Assembly: GCF_016785095.1 (NCBI RefSeq)
Contig: NZ_JAEKJB010000009.1
Coordinates: 186,001-250,000, forward strand
Source of the DNA: Alloalcanivorax marinus
GTDB lineage: Bacteria > Pseudomonadota > Gammaproteobacteria > Pseudomonadales > Alcanivoracaceae
Length of the DNA stretch: 64,000 bases
Reading direction: 5' to 3'
Shown here one piece after another: positions 38,701-44,868 of the stretch. The notes beneath the pieces were generated by a model. It was given only the letters and a program-made list of their open reading frames with translations, did no database searches and was not told where the DNA came from. Position numbers and translations under genes: made by a program. How positions within the stretch are numbered: the stretch's first letter is position 1; each line of letters starts with the position of its first letter.

Positions 38701-38971
38701 CGGCGGCGGCCAGATAGGCGGCGACGCCGGAGAGGTCGCCGGGCTCCGCGTCCGGCTGAATCCGAAAGGTTTCCACGCTCTCCGTGGTGGCCTGGAACGC
38801 GGTGGCCAGGGTGGCCTCACTGTTCAGCGACCCATCCTGCTGAATCTGGCCGAGCAGCCATTGCCGCCCCTCGGCGGGACCGGCCTGCCCGTTCAGCGGC
38901 AGGATGAACAAAAAACAAAAACAGACGACAAGACGAAACCAGCCTCCATGGCTGGCCAGCGGCGTTTCCAT
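32738..38971 (-). CDS. Very large exported multidomain protein: toroid, carboxypeptidase-regulatory repeats, CARDB, vWA
   Basis: A 2077-aa protein starting METPLASHGG with a signal segment (LVVCFCFLFILPLNGQAG). Residues ~30-285 resemble a prenyltransferase/squalene-cyclase-type alpha/alpha toroid with repeated QxDGS/GGW motifs. Residues ~286-735 hold four to five carboxypeptidase-regulatory-like beta domains (GxVxDxxTGxPLxGAxV...). A CARDB-like domain with SELSETNN follows. Residues ~872-1060 form a vWA domain with the metal-site motif DASGS at 879-883 and a later VSTDG. More CARDB-like and Ig-like stretches follow, then a His-rich segment and a C-terminal helical tail. It is probably a surface or periplasmic scaffold, in one operon with the transglutaminase-like toxin-type protein. 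No enzyme activity is claimed. Confidence 0.75.
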   Translation of the reverse strand: METPLASHGGWFRLVVCFCFLFILPLNGQAGPAEGRQWLLGQIQQDGSLNSEATLATAFQATTESVETFRIQPDAEPGDLSGVAAYLAAAAPDRSAENLARRLIASHALGLDFNADRQALMARQRAYSGFGAFPGHDADAVSTAFALRALHRLGVTQEPAAYSLQYLLDSQLDSGGWALDGENAQVQTTALAMHALWLYRNQYQVAAALDAAQSFLLGERVGDLWADTEQSALALIALLSRAVDRSPYEPALQALANRQNPAGDFDGDVHATALALRVLALGSLPPRDLTRLTGSLVDAQTGQPLADGRVSLSGSDTREARTGADGAFLFENLPTGQYRIEAGKAGYGTLVLNTVVQTGDKRDLGSLALDVRQTDPDTGEPVSTGLLRGRVTASEDGAALAGATLTLGGSGRSVTTGPDGRYVIGDIAAGPVTVTASAPGYRTAVGSAEIQAGQTLVFSPALRVAVTLGVNVEGRVTAQASGDAVAGALVSARVGDTTKSVSTDAQGDYRLTSLPAGEVALTVNADGYASVSGQAQADDGDTLSFSPRLVPVGEPPVSLPGGFRGVVVDGITGRGIEGAEIRVEYEGGSESQVTDADGHFLIDTLSAGDVGLIISGPGHASVSATARVEAGFISDVGEVELTPLDEAVNSVAGRVVDVRTGEPLEGVLAQVKSGASSSTVVAEALSGPDGGFEVLGLRLDDYVLVLSLTDYQDLSVPFLIASGGVLEMGELRMRPPGIDALLPDLAIQSTATGGLSSDPDTFAASGDLDVVVINRGNTALDQSFRVLAFSDRDRDGAFDPDTDVALGEQIVDGALDVDTTRLISIAVDGPLPFRDAPITVMLDADEAISELSETNNLESTAGECVNNQKPYLDLALCLDASGSVSRSEFQLQLEGTARAIENPDIVPRDGSVRLSLLQFSSSDRLEINPTLVEEDNVADLADAIRAVPKMGGGTSIHQCIDGAANTITQTTPAAALRVIDVSTDGQSSQSSAVAAANRARDGGVDVLNAIGVGSGANENLLNAIVFPEPVGGDRGFVLMVDSYEEYIEGIAGKIAKETRIPDLTVGGLKLVDHGTGEPVSVEVVVGNAGSAAITEDITVTFFDGDANTGEVIGEVTLQEGIEAGAFRTVGLDDVPVAALHNGTVRAAAEIAGNVSECNTGNNGVNIPVTVQRGEVSLGLSSSAPSPMELLGIDALVGNIGAVAGDYRVTLRIEDTNGVLVADLGEHAVDELAAGQQYQHTEEWDTGVTLTGAYRAVADLYNASGRLLDSDQAAFRITEEGDPFDPVAAVRVGADRAEYRLGDTVMIESSLSNTSLGTPIPAPRYRLVVAGPDGQVVLSEETTLSGLAIGQVLTLPDRLTLADLPVGDYAVTGTLFASNDQVLARDQAGFSVAADPLRALQGGVSVEAESVFLGDAQSCHFRLRNSGEQVLEDIGVRRARVDLDNQIELADEDATVTLAPGEERTFTDTFSTAGFNLTRHACVLQVAHDGESRDLGNATFQITEPPVSLEAGLSLSGGPRLLVLVDKKVSTCMAVRTLTLEAVFPETLSPFALVHAKVLGRHFRIEDMESATPRFFDGPVNHGDGHNVDLTLMDLDRERLTVRLQGEGLVDGDYSLKAFYPAFLFLHKDLDSGEVHFECGEPPRPGDVLGDFKVTEVELVEKLRRDGGEPEVPVIAAQRQWLDDTLAERDYTLVDSLDAFGAAVRSGDYQQYLLLADRIPVEHWTAKQLREAVNRGEGLVYAAGNLPEARPLHEALGIQPHRERHGFGWHHHHEPRQGDYADGVLMERSPLGDAGVLPFALNRELALVHRGNSHVAGHYQNLRLGGGHGRGRHCPLYPVEHPAVTYRDYGQGRTVFAGFDLAAEGTAEPSTQRYAELLDGMLAFTETDLTITRSGAVVPVTLTVENNGPAVAVEARLTLEDGGEVLTTLPRTGNGQPVWQFELAERETRSLRAWVRPDYRQGVSDLSATLQASAPSGAAKTFEEALRIELRADAPETLPAIESSVRQALWQAPWDLALKHAALSLHQAGHAREHGRTGDAIKLALKATTSLQASRHRDADELRRRLDWVIWALNKEGN

Positions 38972-39139
38972 GCCTTTCCCCCAGATTGTCCTGGCCCTCC
39001 GTCCCCCAGTGGACAGAAAGCAAACATTTGCACCCGGGAGGTTAGCAACGGAACGGCGCCGCGCTTGTAAGAAATCTCTTAAGGCCGCTGTAGGAAAAAA
39101 GCGCGTCTTAACGGTTTTTGGGCGAAAACGTGAACCTCG

Positions 39140-40009
39140 TCAAACCGCGTCAAGCAACGTCATCCAGATCGCCTTGGCATCACGCTGGTAGGCCCCCATG
39201 CGCTCGATCAGGCGGTGGCGCGGGGCCTGGCCCATGAGTTCGTCGGGGAGCAGCGGGTCGTGGAGGATGCAGCGGATGGCGGCGCGGCCGAGGAGCAGGC
39301 TGTCGCGGGCGGCCTGTTCCGGTGCCTGGCGGGCCAGCTTGCGGTGGCTGGTGGCGAGGCGCTTTTCCATGTCGCGGTACTGACGGCCAAGGGCGGCGGT
39401 ATCCCACAGGCCGCGGGCGGCTTGTTCGTCGGTGGCGTCGAAGTCGGCGGCGCGGAACACCCGGGCGCCGTCGGCCAGGCCCAGTCGCCGCAGATCGTGG
39501 CGCAGGCCGTCGATGCCGCCGGTCAGGTTGTCCGGGCGCAGGCGCAGGCCGGTGTCACCGAGTTTGCGCAGGCCGCGCAAGGTGAGGGCCCGTTCGTGCC
39601 GGCGCCAGGCGGTTTTTTCACCGCGCGGCACGGCGCTGTCGAGCACCGCCGCCCAGCCTCCCCGCCAGGGCACCGCTTGCTGCTCACGGCGCAGCCAGTT
39701 GGCCACTTCCGCGAATAGCCCGCTGCCGCCGGTGTCGAGCCGGTAGAGGCCTCGTTCCGGGCTGTCCAGCTTGCCCTGAGCCAACAGGCGGTTGAGCGCG
39801 ACACGCACGTTCTGAGGGCGCACGCCGCAGATTTCCGCGGCGTGGCACAGGGCAGCCACGGTCAGTTGGTGGGCGTCGTGGGTGGAGAGCAGGTCCAGTA
39901 CCAGGTCGCCAGCGGCGAGGGGAGGATCGGCGGCCCGGCTCCGTGCACCGGCTTTTTGGCCGGTTTTCGTACCGATCTTTTTATAACTTGAACTGTCTGA
40001 TCTGGACAT
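39140..40009 (-). CDS. PaaX-family transcriptional regulator
   Basis: A 289-aa regulator. The N-terminal winged-helix region (VLDLLSTHDAHQLTVAALCH, CGVRPQNVRVALNRLLAQGK) is followed by the PaaX central and C-terminal parts (LYRLDTGG, LRGLRKLGDTGLRLRPDNL). PaaX proteins repress phenylacetate or related aryl-CoA pathways and are released by a CoA thioester. Here the gene is divergent from an enoyl-CoA hydratase/acyl-CoA synthetase pair, suggesting that pair is its target. An N-terminal extension of ~25 residues rich in Ser/Lys is uncommon, and a later start is possible. Confidence 0.82.
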   Translation of the reverse strand: MSRSDSSSYKKIGTKTGQKAGARSRAADPPLAAGDLVLDLLSTHDAHQLTVAALCHAAEICGVRPQNVRVALNRLLAQGKLDSPERGLYRLDTGGSGLFAEVANWLRREQQAVPWRGGWAAVLDSAVPRGEKTAWRRHERALTLRGLRKLGDTGLRLRPDNLTGGIDGLRHDLRRLGLADGARVFRAADFDATDEQAARGLWDTAALGRQYRDMEKRLATSHRKLARQAPEQAARDSLLLGRAAIRCILHDPLLPDELMGQAPRHRLIERMGAYQRDAKAIWMTLLDAV

Positions 40010-40058
40010 TCTTTGAAATATATCCTAATTTGGAACAAATAGACAAAACATGTAATAA

Positions 40059-40077
40059 ACCGGGTATCCGACCCGGT
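40059..40077. promoter_or_regulatory. Inverted repeat in the paaX / enoyl-CoA hydratase divergent gap
   Basis: ACCGGGT-ATCCG-ACCCGGT has 7-bp perfect arms and ends 15 bp before the GTG start of the hydratase gene. It may be the operator of the PaaX-type regulator or a hairpin in the hydratase leader. The rest of the 83-bp gap is AT-rich and probably holds both promoters. Confidence 0.5.
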
Positions 40078-40092
40078 CGCGAGGAGTCCGCC

Positions 40093-40872
40093 GTGTCCGC
40101 ATCCCTTGTTCTGACCCGCACCAACGGCCCGGTGCGCACGATCATCATCAACCGCCCGGAGAAACGCAATGCGGTGGACCGGCCCACCGCCACCGCGCTG
40201 CGCGCCGCCTTCGAGGCCTTCGAGGCCGACGAAGAAGCGCGGGTGGCGGTGCTGGCCGGTGCCGGCGGCACCTTCTGCGCCGGCGCCGACCTGGCCGCCC
40301 TGGGCGATCCGGAGCGGCGCAACGAGGTGGAGCCCCAGGGTACCGGCCCGGGCCCCATGGGGCCCAGCCGCATGATGCTGAGCAAGCCGGTGATCGCGGC
40401 GGTGTCCGGCCACGCGGTGGCGGGCGGTCTGGAACTTTCGCTGCTGTGCGATCTGCGCGTGGCGGAACGCTCGGCGGTGTTCGGCGTGTTCTGCCGGCGC
40501 TGGGGGGTGCCGCTGATCGACGGCGGCACGGTGCGCCTGCCGCGCATCGTCGGCCAGGGCCGCGCCCTGGACATGATTCTTACCGGCCGCCCGGTGGGCG
40601 CCGAGGAAGCCTTGCAAATGGGCCTGGCCAACCGGGTGGTGGACGACGGCACCGCTGTTGAAGCCGCCGAGGCCCTGGCCCGCCAGATCGCCGGCTTCCC
40701 GCAACAGTGCATGAAGGCGGATCGGGCCTCCGCCTACGGCCAGTGGGACCACGATCTGGCGGAGGCGCTGCGCCGGGAAGGCGCCGGCGGCTACCCGATC
40801 GTCTTCGAGGAAGCCATCGCCGGCGCGGACCGCTTCGCCAAGGGCGCCGGCCGCCACGGCGAATTCGAATAA
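40093..40872 (+). CDS. Enoyl-CoA hydratase/isomerase family protein
   Basis: A 259-aa crotonase-fold protein. The start is GTG 40093 with GAGGAG six bases upstream; the longer frame upstream crosses the promoter gap. It shows INRPEKRNAVDRPTATALR, the oxyanion-hole segment AGAGGTFCAGADLAAL and VSGHAVAGGLELSLLCDLRV. One catalytic Glu position found in hydratases is occupied by other residues around FCRRWGVPLIDGG, so isomerase or another crotonase reaction is possible. It is the first gene of a two-gene unit with the acyl-CoA synthetase. Confidence 0.85.
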   Translation: MSASLVLTRTNGPVRTIIINRPEKRNAVDRPTATALRAAFEAFEADEEARVAVLAGAGGTFCAGADLAALGDPERRNEVEPQGTGPGPMGPSRMMLSKPVIAAVSGHAVAGGLELSLLCDLRVAERSAVFGVFCRRWGVPLIDGGTVRLPRIVGQGRALDMILTGRPVGAEEALQMGLANRVVDDGTAVEAAEALARQIAGFPQQCMKADRASAYGQWDHDLAEALRREGAGGYPIVFEEAIAGADRFAKGAGRHGEFE

Positions 40873-40920
40873 CGACACCATCCCGAACAACAACGGGCAG
40901 AACTACAAGGGGAGAGTCTG

Positions 40921-42450
40921 ATGAGCACCACCTATCTGGACCTGATTCATCGCGGCGCCGGCTACAATCCGGGGCGCACCGCCATCGTGTTCGGCAACGA
41001 GAGCCTGACCTTCGGCGAAACCCAGGCGCTGAGCAACCAGTTGGCCCATGCCCTGATCGAACGGGGCCTACAACGGGGCGACCGGGTCGCCCTGCTGCTC
41101 AACAACGGCCTGTACAGCGTGCCGGTGGATTTCGCCTGCGTGAAGGCGGGCATCAACCGGGTACCGTTGAACGCCCGCCTGTCCCTGGAGGAGCACGCCC
41201 GCATGCTGGAGGAAACCGGCGCCGGGGTGCTGCTGTACGGCGCCGACCTGGCGGAACGGGCGGCGGCCTTGCGCGAGGCGCGCCCGGGGTTGGTGTGCCA
41301 CGGCATCGGCGCCGACGCCGTGGGCGATGATCTGCTGGCCGCCGCCGCGCACTGCAGCGCGGCGGCGCCGGACGTGACAGTGGAACCGGACGACGTGATC
41401 CTGACGCTGTTCACCTCCGGCACCACCGGCACCCTTAAGGCGGCCCAGCACACCCAGGCGTCCTACGCGGGCATCTGTCGTAACGTGCTGCTGAATCTGG
41501 TCAATGTGCAGCGCGACGACGCCATGTTGCACGCTGCCTCCCTGATTCACGCTTCCGGCGTGTTCGTGCTGCCGTTCTGGCTGCGCGGCGCGCGTACCGT
41601 GATCATGCCCGGCTTCGACCCGGACGCCTTCCTTGATCTGATCGAGAAGGAACGCATCACCGCCGTGAACATGGTGCCCACCATGCTGCAGATGCTGCTC
41701 GGCCATCCCCGCTTCATAACCACCGATGTGAGCCACTTGCGCCAGGTGATCTACGGCGCCTCGCCCATGCCAAGACCGGTGATCGAGCAGGCCATGCAAC
41801 TGTGGGGCCGGGAGAAATTCTGGCAGTACTACGGCCAGACCGAGTGCCCGCTGACCATCGCGGTGCTGCGCCCCGAGGACCACGAAGACGAGCTGCTGGG
41901 CGCCTGCGGCCGGCCGTCCCTGGACGTGGAAATCCGGCTGGTGGACGAGGCCGGCCAGGACGTGCCCGCCGGCGAGCCTGGCGAGATCGCGGTGCGCGCG
42001 CCGTCGATGATGGCCGGCTACCACAACGCCCCGGCCTTGAACCAGGAAATGTTCATGGAGGGCGGCTGGTTGCGCACCCGGGACGTGGCGGCGTTCGACG
42101 AACGCGGCTACCTGCACCTCAAGGACCGCACCTCGGACATGATCATCACCGGCGGCTACAACGTGTACCCCCGGGAAGTGGAGGACGTGCTGATGGCCCA
42201 CCCGGCGGTGGCGGAGTGCGCGGTGATCGGCGTCCAGGACACAAAATGGGTGGAGGCGGTGACCGCCGTGGTGGCGCTCAAACCCGGCCAGAGCATGGAC
42301 GAGAACGCCCTGATCGCCTTCGTGGCCGAAAAGGTGGCGTCCTACAAGAAACCGCGCCGGGTGATCTTCACCGACGCCATCCCCAAGACCGCCGTGGGCA
42401 AGCTCAACCGCAAGGCCCTGCGGGATCAATATGCCGAGGCAGGGAAATAA
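40921..42450 (+). CDS. AMP-forming acyl-CoA synthetase
   Basis: A 509-aa ANL-superfamily ligase that activates a carboxylic acid to its CoA thioester via an adenylate. The P-loop is FTSGTTGTLKAAQHT, where the usual Pro-Lys-Gly is Leu-Lys-Ala. The rest is standard: YGQTECP, the motif with GGWLRTRDVAAFDE, the hinge LKDRTSDMIITGGYNVYPRE and the catalytic Lys near KTAVGKLNRKALR. GGGGAGAG precedes ATG 40921. It lies 48 bp after the crotonase gene, and both are probably controlled by the PaaX-type protein. The substrate is unknown: an aryl or medium-chain acid. Confidence 0.87.
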   Translation: MSTTYLDLIHRGAGYNPGRTAIVFGNESLTFGETQALSNQLAHALIERGLQRGDRVALLLNNGLYSVPVDFACVKAGINRVPLNARLSLEEHARMLEETGAGVLLYGADLAERAAALREARPGLVCHGIGADAVGDDLLAAAAHCSAAAPDVTVEPDDVILTLFTSGTTGTLKAAQHTQASYAGICRNVLLNLVNVQRDDAMLHAASLIHASGVFVLPFWLRGARTVIMPGFDPDAFLDLIEKERITAVNMVPTMLQMLLGHPRFITTDVSHLRQVIYGASPMPRPVIEQAMQLWGREKFWQYYGQTECPLTIAVLRPEDHEDELLGACGRPSLDVEIRLVDEAGQDVPAGEPGEIAVRAPSMMAGYHNAPALNQEMFMEGGWLRTRDVAAFDERGYLHLKDRTSDMIITGGYNVYPREVEDVLMAHPAVAECAVIGVQDTKWVEAVTAVVALKPGQSMDENALIAFVAEKVASYKKPRRVIFTDAIPKTAVGKLNRKALRDQYAEAGK

Positions 42451-42553
42451 CCAATAAGAATAAGCATATAATCAAACTTTACCTTCACGGCTCCTTGACG
42501 CAAAATTGCCCGCAGGCAACTCCCCTTCCACCACCGCGTCAGGGAGCCACCCA

Positions 42554-44161
42554 ATGAAAAGAACAACCCTGTTCCTGCTGACCTTCCGGGCCCTGCTGGC
42601 CGCCGCCGTGCTGGCCGGCCTGCCGTTTACCGCCACCGCCGCCGTCTCCGGCGAAACCCTGGCCAACCAGGGCGCCCCTGGCGTGGCCCCCTGTGCCAGC
42701 TGCCACGGGCCGGACGGCCACGGCAACGCCGCCGGCTTCCCGTCCCTGGCCGGCCTGCCGGCGGGCTATCTGGCCAAGCAAATGCACGATCTGGCGGCGG
42801 GCCGGCGACAGAACCCGATCATGATGCCCATCGCCAAGGGCCTGTCGGACGCGCAGATCCAGGCACTGGCCACCTACTATGCCAGTCTGCCTCCTCGCGA
42901 CGGCGACGGCGCCTCCGGCGACCACGGGGCCGCCGGCCGGGAGCTCTCGGTGAACGGGCGCTGGGCGGATCATCTGCCTGCCTGCGTGGCCTGCCATGGC
43001 GACGGCGCGCGCGGCGTGGCGCCGCATTTCCCCGGCCTGGCCGGGCAGCACGCCGGCTACCTGGAAAGCCAGCTCCAGGCGTGGAAGAACGGCACCCGCG
43101 CCAACGACGCCGACGGCCTGATGAAACAGATCGCGGAAAAGCTCAATGACGAGGAGATCAAGGCGGTGTCGGCCTGGCTGGCCGCCCTGCCCGCCCGGGG
43201 CGCCGTGCCGGCATCCGCCCGGCCGGACCCGGCGCCAGGCCGGGCCGACGCCATGGAAGGCCACTTCCAGCCACCGCTGCTGGCCGACCTGCCGGACGGC
43301 CCGGATGGCGAGGTCATCCGCCGGGGCGCCGCCATCTTCAACGCCACCCCCACCCATGCGGATTCTGCGCCCTTCGTGGGCAACGGCCAGGCCTGCGTGA
43401 ACTGCCACCTGAACAGCGGACGCCAGGCGGATTCCGCCCCCATGTGGGCGGCCTGGGGCCTGTATCCCAAGTACCGGAGCAAGAACGACCGCATCAACAC
43501 CATGGCGGACCGCATCGTCGGCTGCTTCACCTATTCCGAGAACGCCCAGGGCTCGGCCAAGGGTGTTGCACCGGCGCCGGACAGCGATCTGGTCACCGCC
43601 CTGCAGGCCTACATGCACTGGCAGGCCACCGGCGCGCCCAGCGGCCGGACCCTGGACGGCCAGGGTTACCCGGCCCTGGCCGCGCCGTCGCAGGCGCCGT
43701 CGCCGGAGCGGGGCGCCGCCCTGTTCACCGAGCACTGCGCGCTGTGCCATGGCGACGATGGCCAGGGCACCGCCCGCCCCGGTACCGACCAGCCCACCAA
43801 GGATTATGTGTTCCCGCCGTTGTGGGGGCCCCATGCCTACAACTGGGGCGCCGGCATGCACCGGGTCAACACTGGCGCGGATTTCATCAAGGCGAACATG
43901 CCCCTGGGCCGCCCAGGCAGCCTCACCGACCAGCAGGCCTGGGACCTGTCCGCCTATATCAACAGTCAGCCGCGCCCCCAGGACCCGCGTTTCGACGGCG
44001 ACCTGGAGGCCACCATCAAGGCGTTCCACGGCAACCGGGACCGGGACTACTACGGCAAGACGGTGAACGGCTACCCTCTCGGCGCGCCGGGCACCCTGGA
44101 ACAATGGGAGAAGGACCACGACGGCACCGCCCGCCATCGTGCTAACGTGGACGCTCAATAA
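42554..44161 (+). CDS. Four-heme cytochrome c, TsdB-TsdA-like fusion (thiosulfate dehydrogenase type)
   Basis: A 535-aa periplasmic protein with a signal peptide (LLAAAVLAGLPFTATA). It has four CxxCH heme sites: C47-H51, C144-H148, C281-H285 and C395-H399. The first half is a diheme cytochrome c4-like unit (TsdB type). The second half matches TsdA: CVNCHLNSGRQADSAPMW, LYPKYRSK, RIVGCF with Cys324 as likely axial heme ligand, then FIKANMPLG with a Met ligand and AYINSQPRPQDPR. TsdA joins two thiosulfates to tetrathionate, or runs in reverse. AGGGAG precedes ATG 42554. The upstream leader holds a short TTGCC/GGCAA hairpin. Confidence 0.83.
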   Translation: MKRTTLFLLTFRALLAAAVLAGLPFTATAAVSGETLANQGAPGVAPCASCHGPDGHGNAAGFPSLAGLPAGYLAKQMHDLAAGRRQNPIMMPIAKGLSDAQIQALATYYASLPPRDGDGASGDHGAAGRELSVNGRWADHLPACVACHGDGARGVAPHFPGLAGQHAGYLESQLQAWKNGTRANDADGLMKQIAEKLNDEEIKAVSAWLAALPARGAVPASARPDPAPGRADAMEGHFQPPLLADLPDGPDGEVIRRGAAIFNATPTHADSAPFVGNGQACVNCHLNSGRQADSAPMWAAWGLYPKYRSKNDRINTMADRIVGCFTYSENAQGSAKGVAPAPDSDLVTALQAYMHWQATGAPSGRTLDGQGYPALAAPSQAPSPERGAALFTEHCALCHGDDGQGTARPGTDQPTKDYVFPPLWGPHAYNWGAGMHRVNTGADFIKANMPLGRPGSLTDQQAWDLSAYINSQPRPQDPRFDGDLEATIKAFHGNRDRDYYGKTVNGYPLGAPGTLEQWEKDHDGTARHRANVDAQ

Positions 44162-44178
44162 GCCATGAAGTGACGGCA

Positions 44179-44868
44179 ATGAGCATTCAGGTGGTTTCCT
44201 TCGATGTATTCGGGACGGTGGTTGATTGGTTCGGTTCCATCGAACGGGAAGTGCGGGCACTGCACCTGCCGGTGCCCGCCGATGACTTCACCCTCGCCTG
44301 GCGGGCCGGCTATAAGCCGGCCATGGCCAGGGTGGTGTCCGGGGAAGCGCCCTGGGCGCTGATCGATGACATCCATTTCTCGATTCTTGAGGAGATACTG
44401 GAACAATTCGGTGTCGATGATCTCGCTGAAAGCCAGAAGCGGCATCTGAATCTGGCCTGGCACCGGCTCGATCCCTGGCCGGACAGTTCGCCGGCCTTGC
44501 ACAGGCTGAAGCGACGCTTCACTACCTGCACCCTGTCCAACGGCAACCTCAGCCTTCTCGAGGATCTGGCCAGCCACGGCGACCTGCCCTGGAGCCGTAT
44601 TCTCTCCGCCGAGACCTTCGGCACCTTTAAACCGGACCCCCGCATGTACCTCGGCGTGGCGGAAACCTTTCAGGTGAGCCCGGAGCAGGTGCTGATGGTC
44701 GCCACCCACCAGGATGATCTGGAGGCCGCCCGGGCCGCCGGCCTGCGCACCGCCTATGTGAAACGGCCGCTGGAATACGGGCCGAAAGGCCCCGCCAAGC
44801 GGTTTTCCGAGGACCACGATTTCCTGTTCGAGGATTTACTGGAAATGGCGGCGCGGTTCGACGTTTAA
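44179..44868 (+). CDS. HAD-family hydrolase, haloacid dehalogenase type II-like
   Basis: A 229-aa HAD-fold enzyme. It shows motif I VSFDVFGTVVD (nucleophile Asp9), motif II TLSNGN, the Lys in FGTFKPDPRMY and the late acidic motif ATHQDDLEAARAAGL. The pattern resembles L-2-haloacid dehalogenase-type proteins, but many such genes act on phosphate esters or unknown substrates. ATG 44179 is preferred over GTG 44170. It lies 17 bp after the cytochrome gene, and its 3' end overlaps the convergent helicase gene by 4 bases. Confidence 0.82.
   Translation: MSIQVVSFDVFGTVVDWFGSIEREVRALHLPVPADDFTLAWRAGYKPAMARVVSGEAPWALIDDIHFSILEEILEQFGVDDLAESQKRHLNLAWHRLDPWPDSSPALHRLKRRFTTCTLSNGNLSLLEDLASHGDLPWSRILSAETFGTFKPDPRMYLGVAETFQVSPEQVLMVATHQDDLEAARAAGLRTAYVKRPLEYGPKGPAKRFSEDHDFLFEDLLEMAARFDV

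Noticed and set aside
39943..40092. Longer N-terminus of the enoyl-CoA hydratase
   Set aside because: The added part crosses the AT-rich divergent promoter gap and overlaps the regulator gene; GTG 40093 has a good ribosome binding site and the normal family N-terminus.
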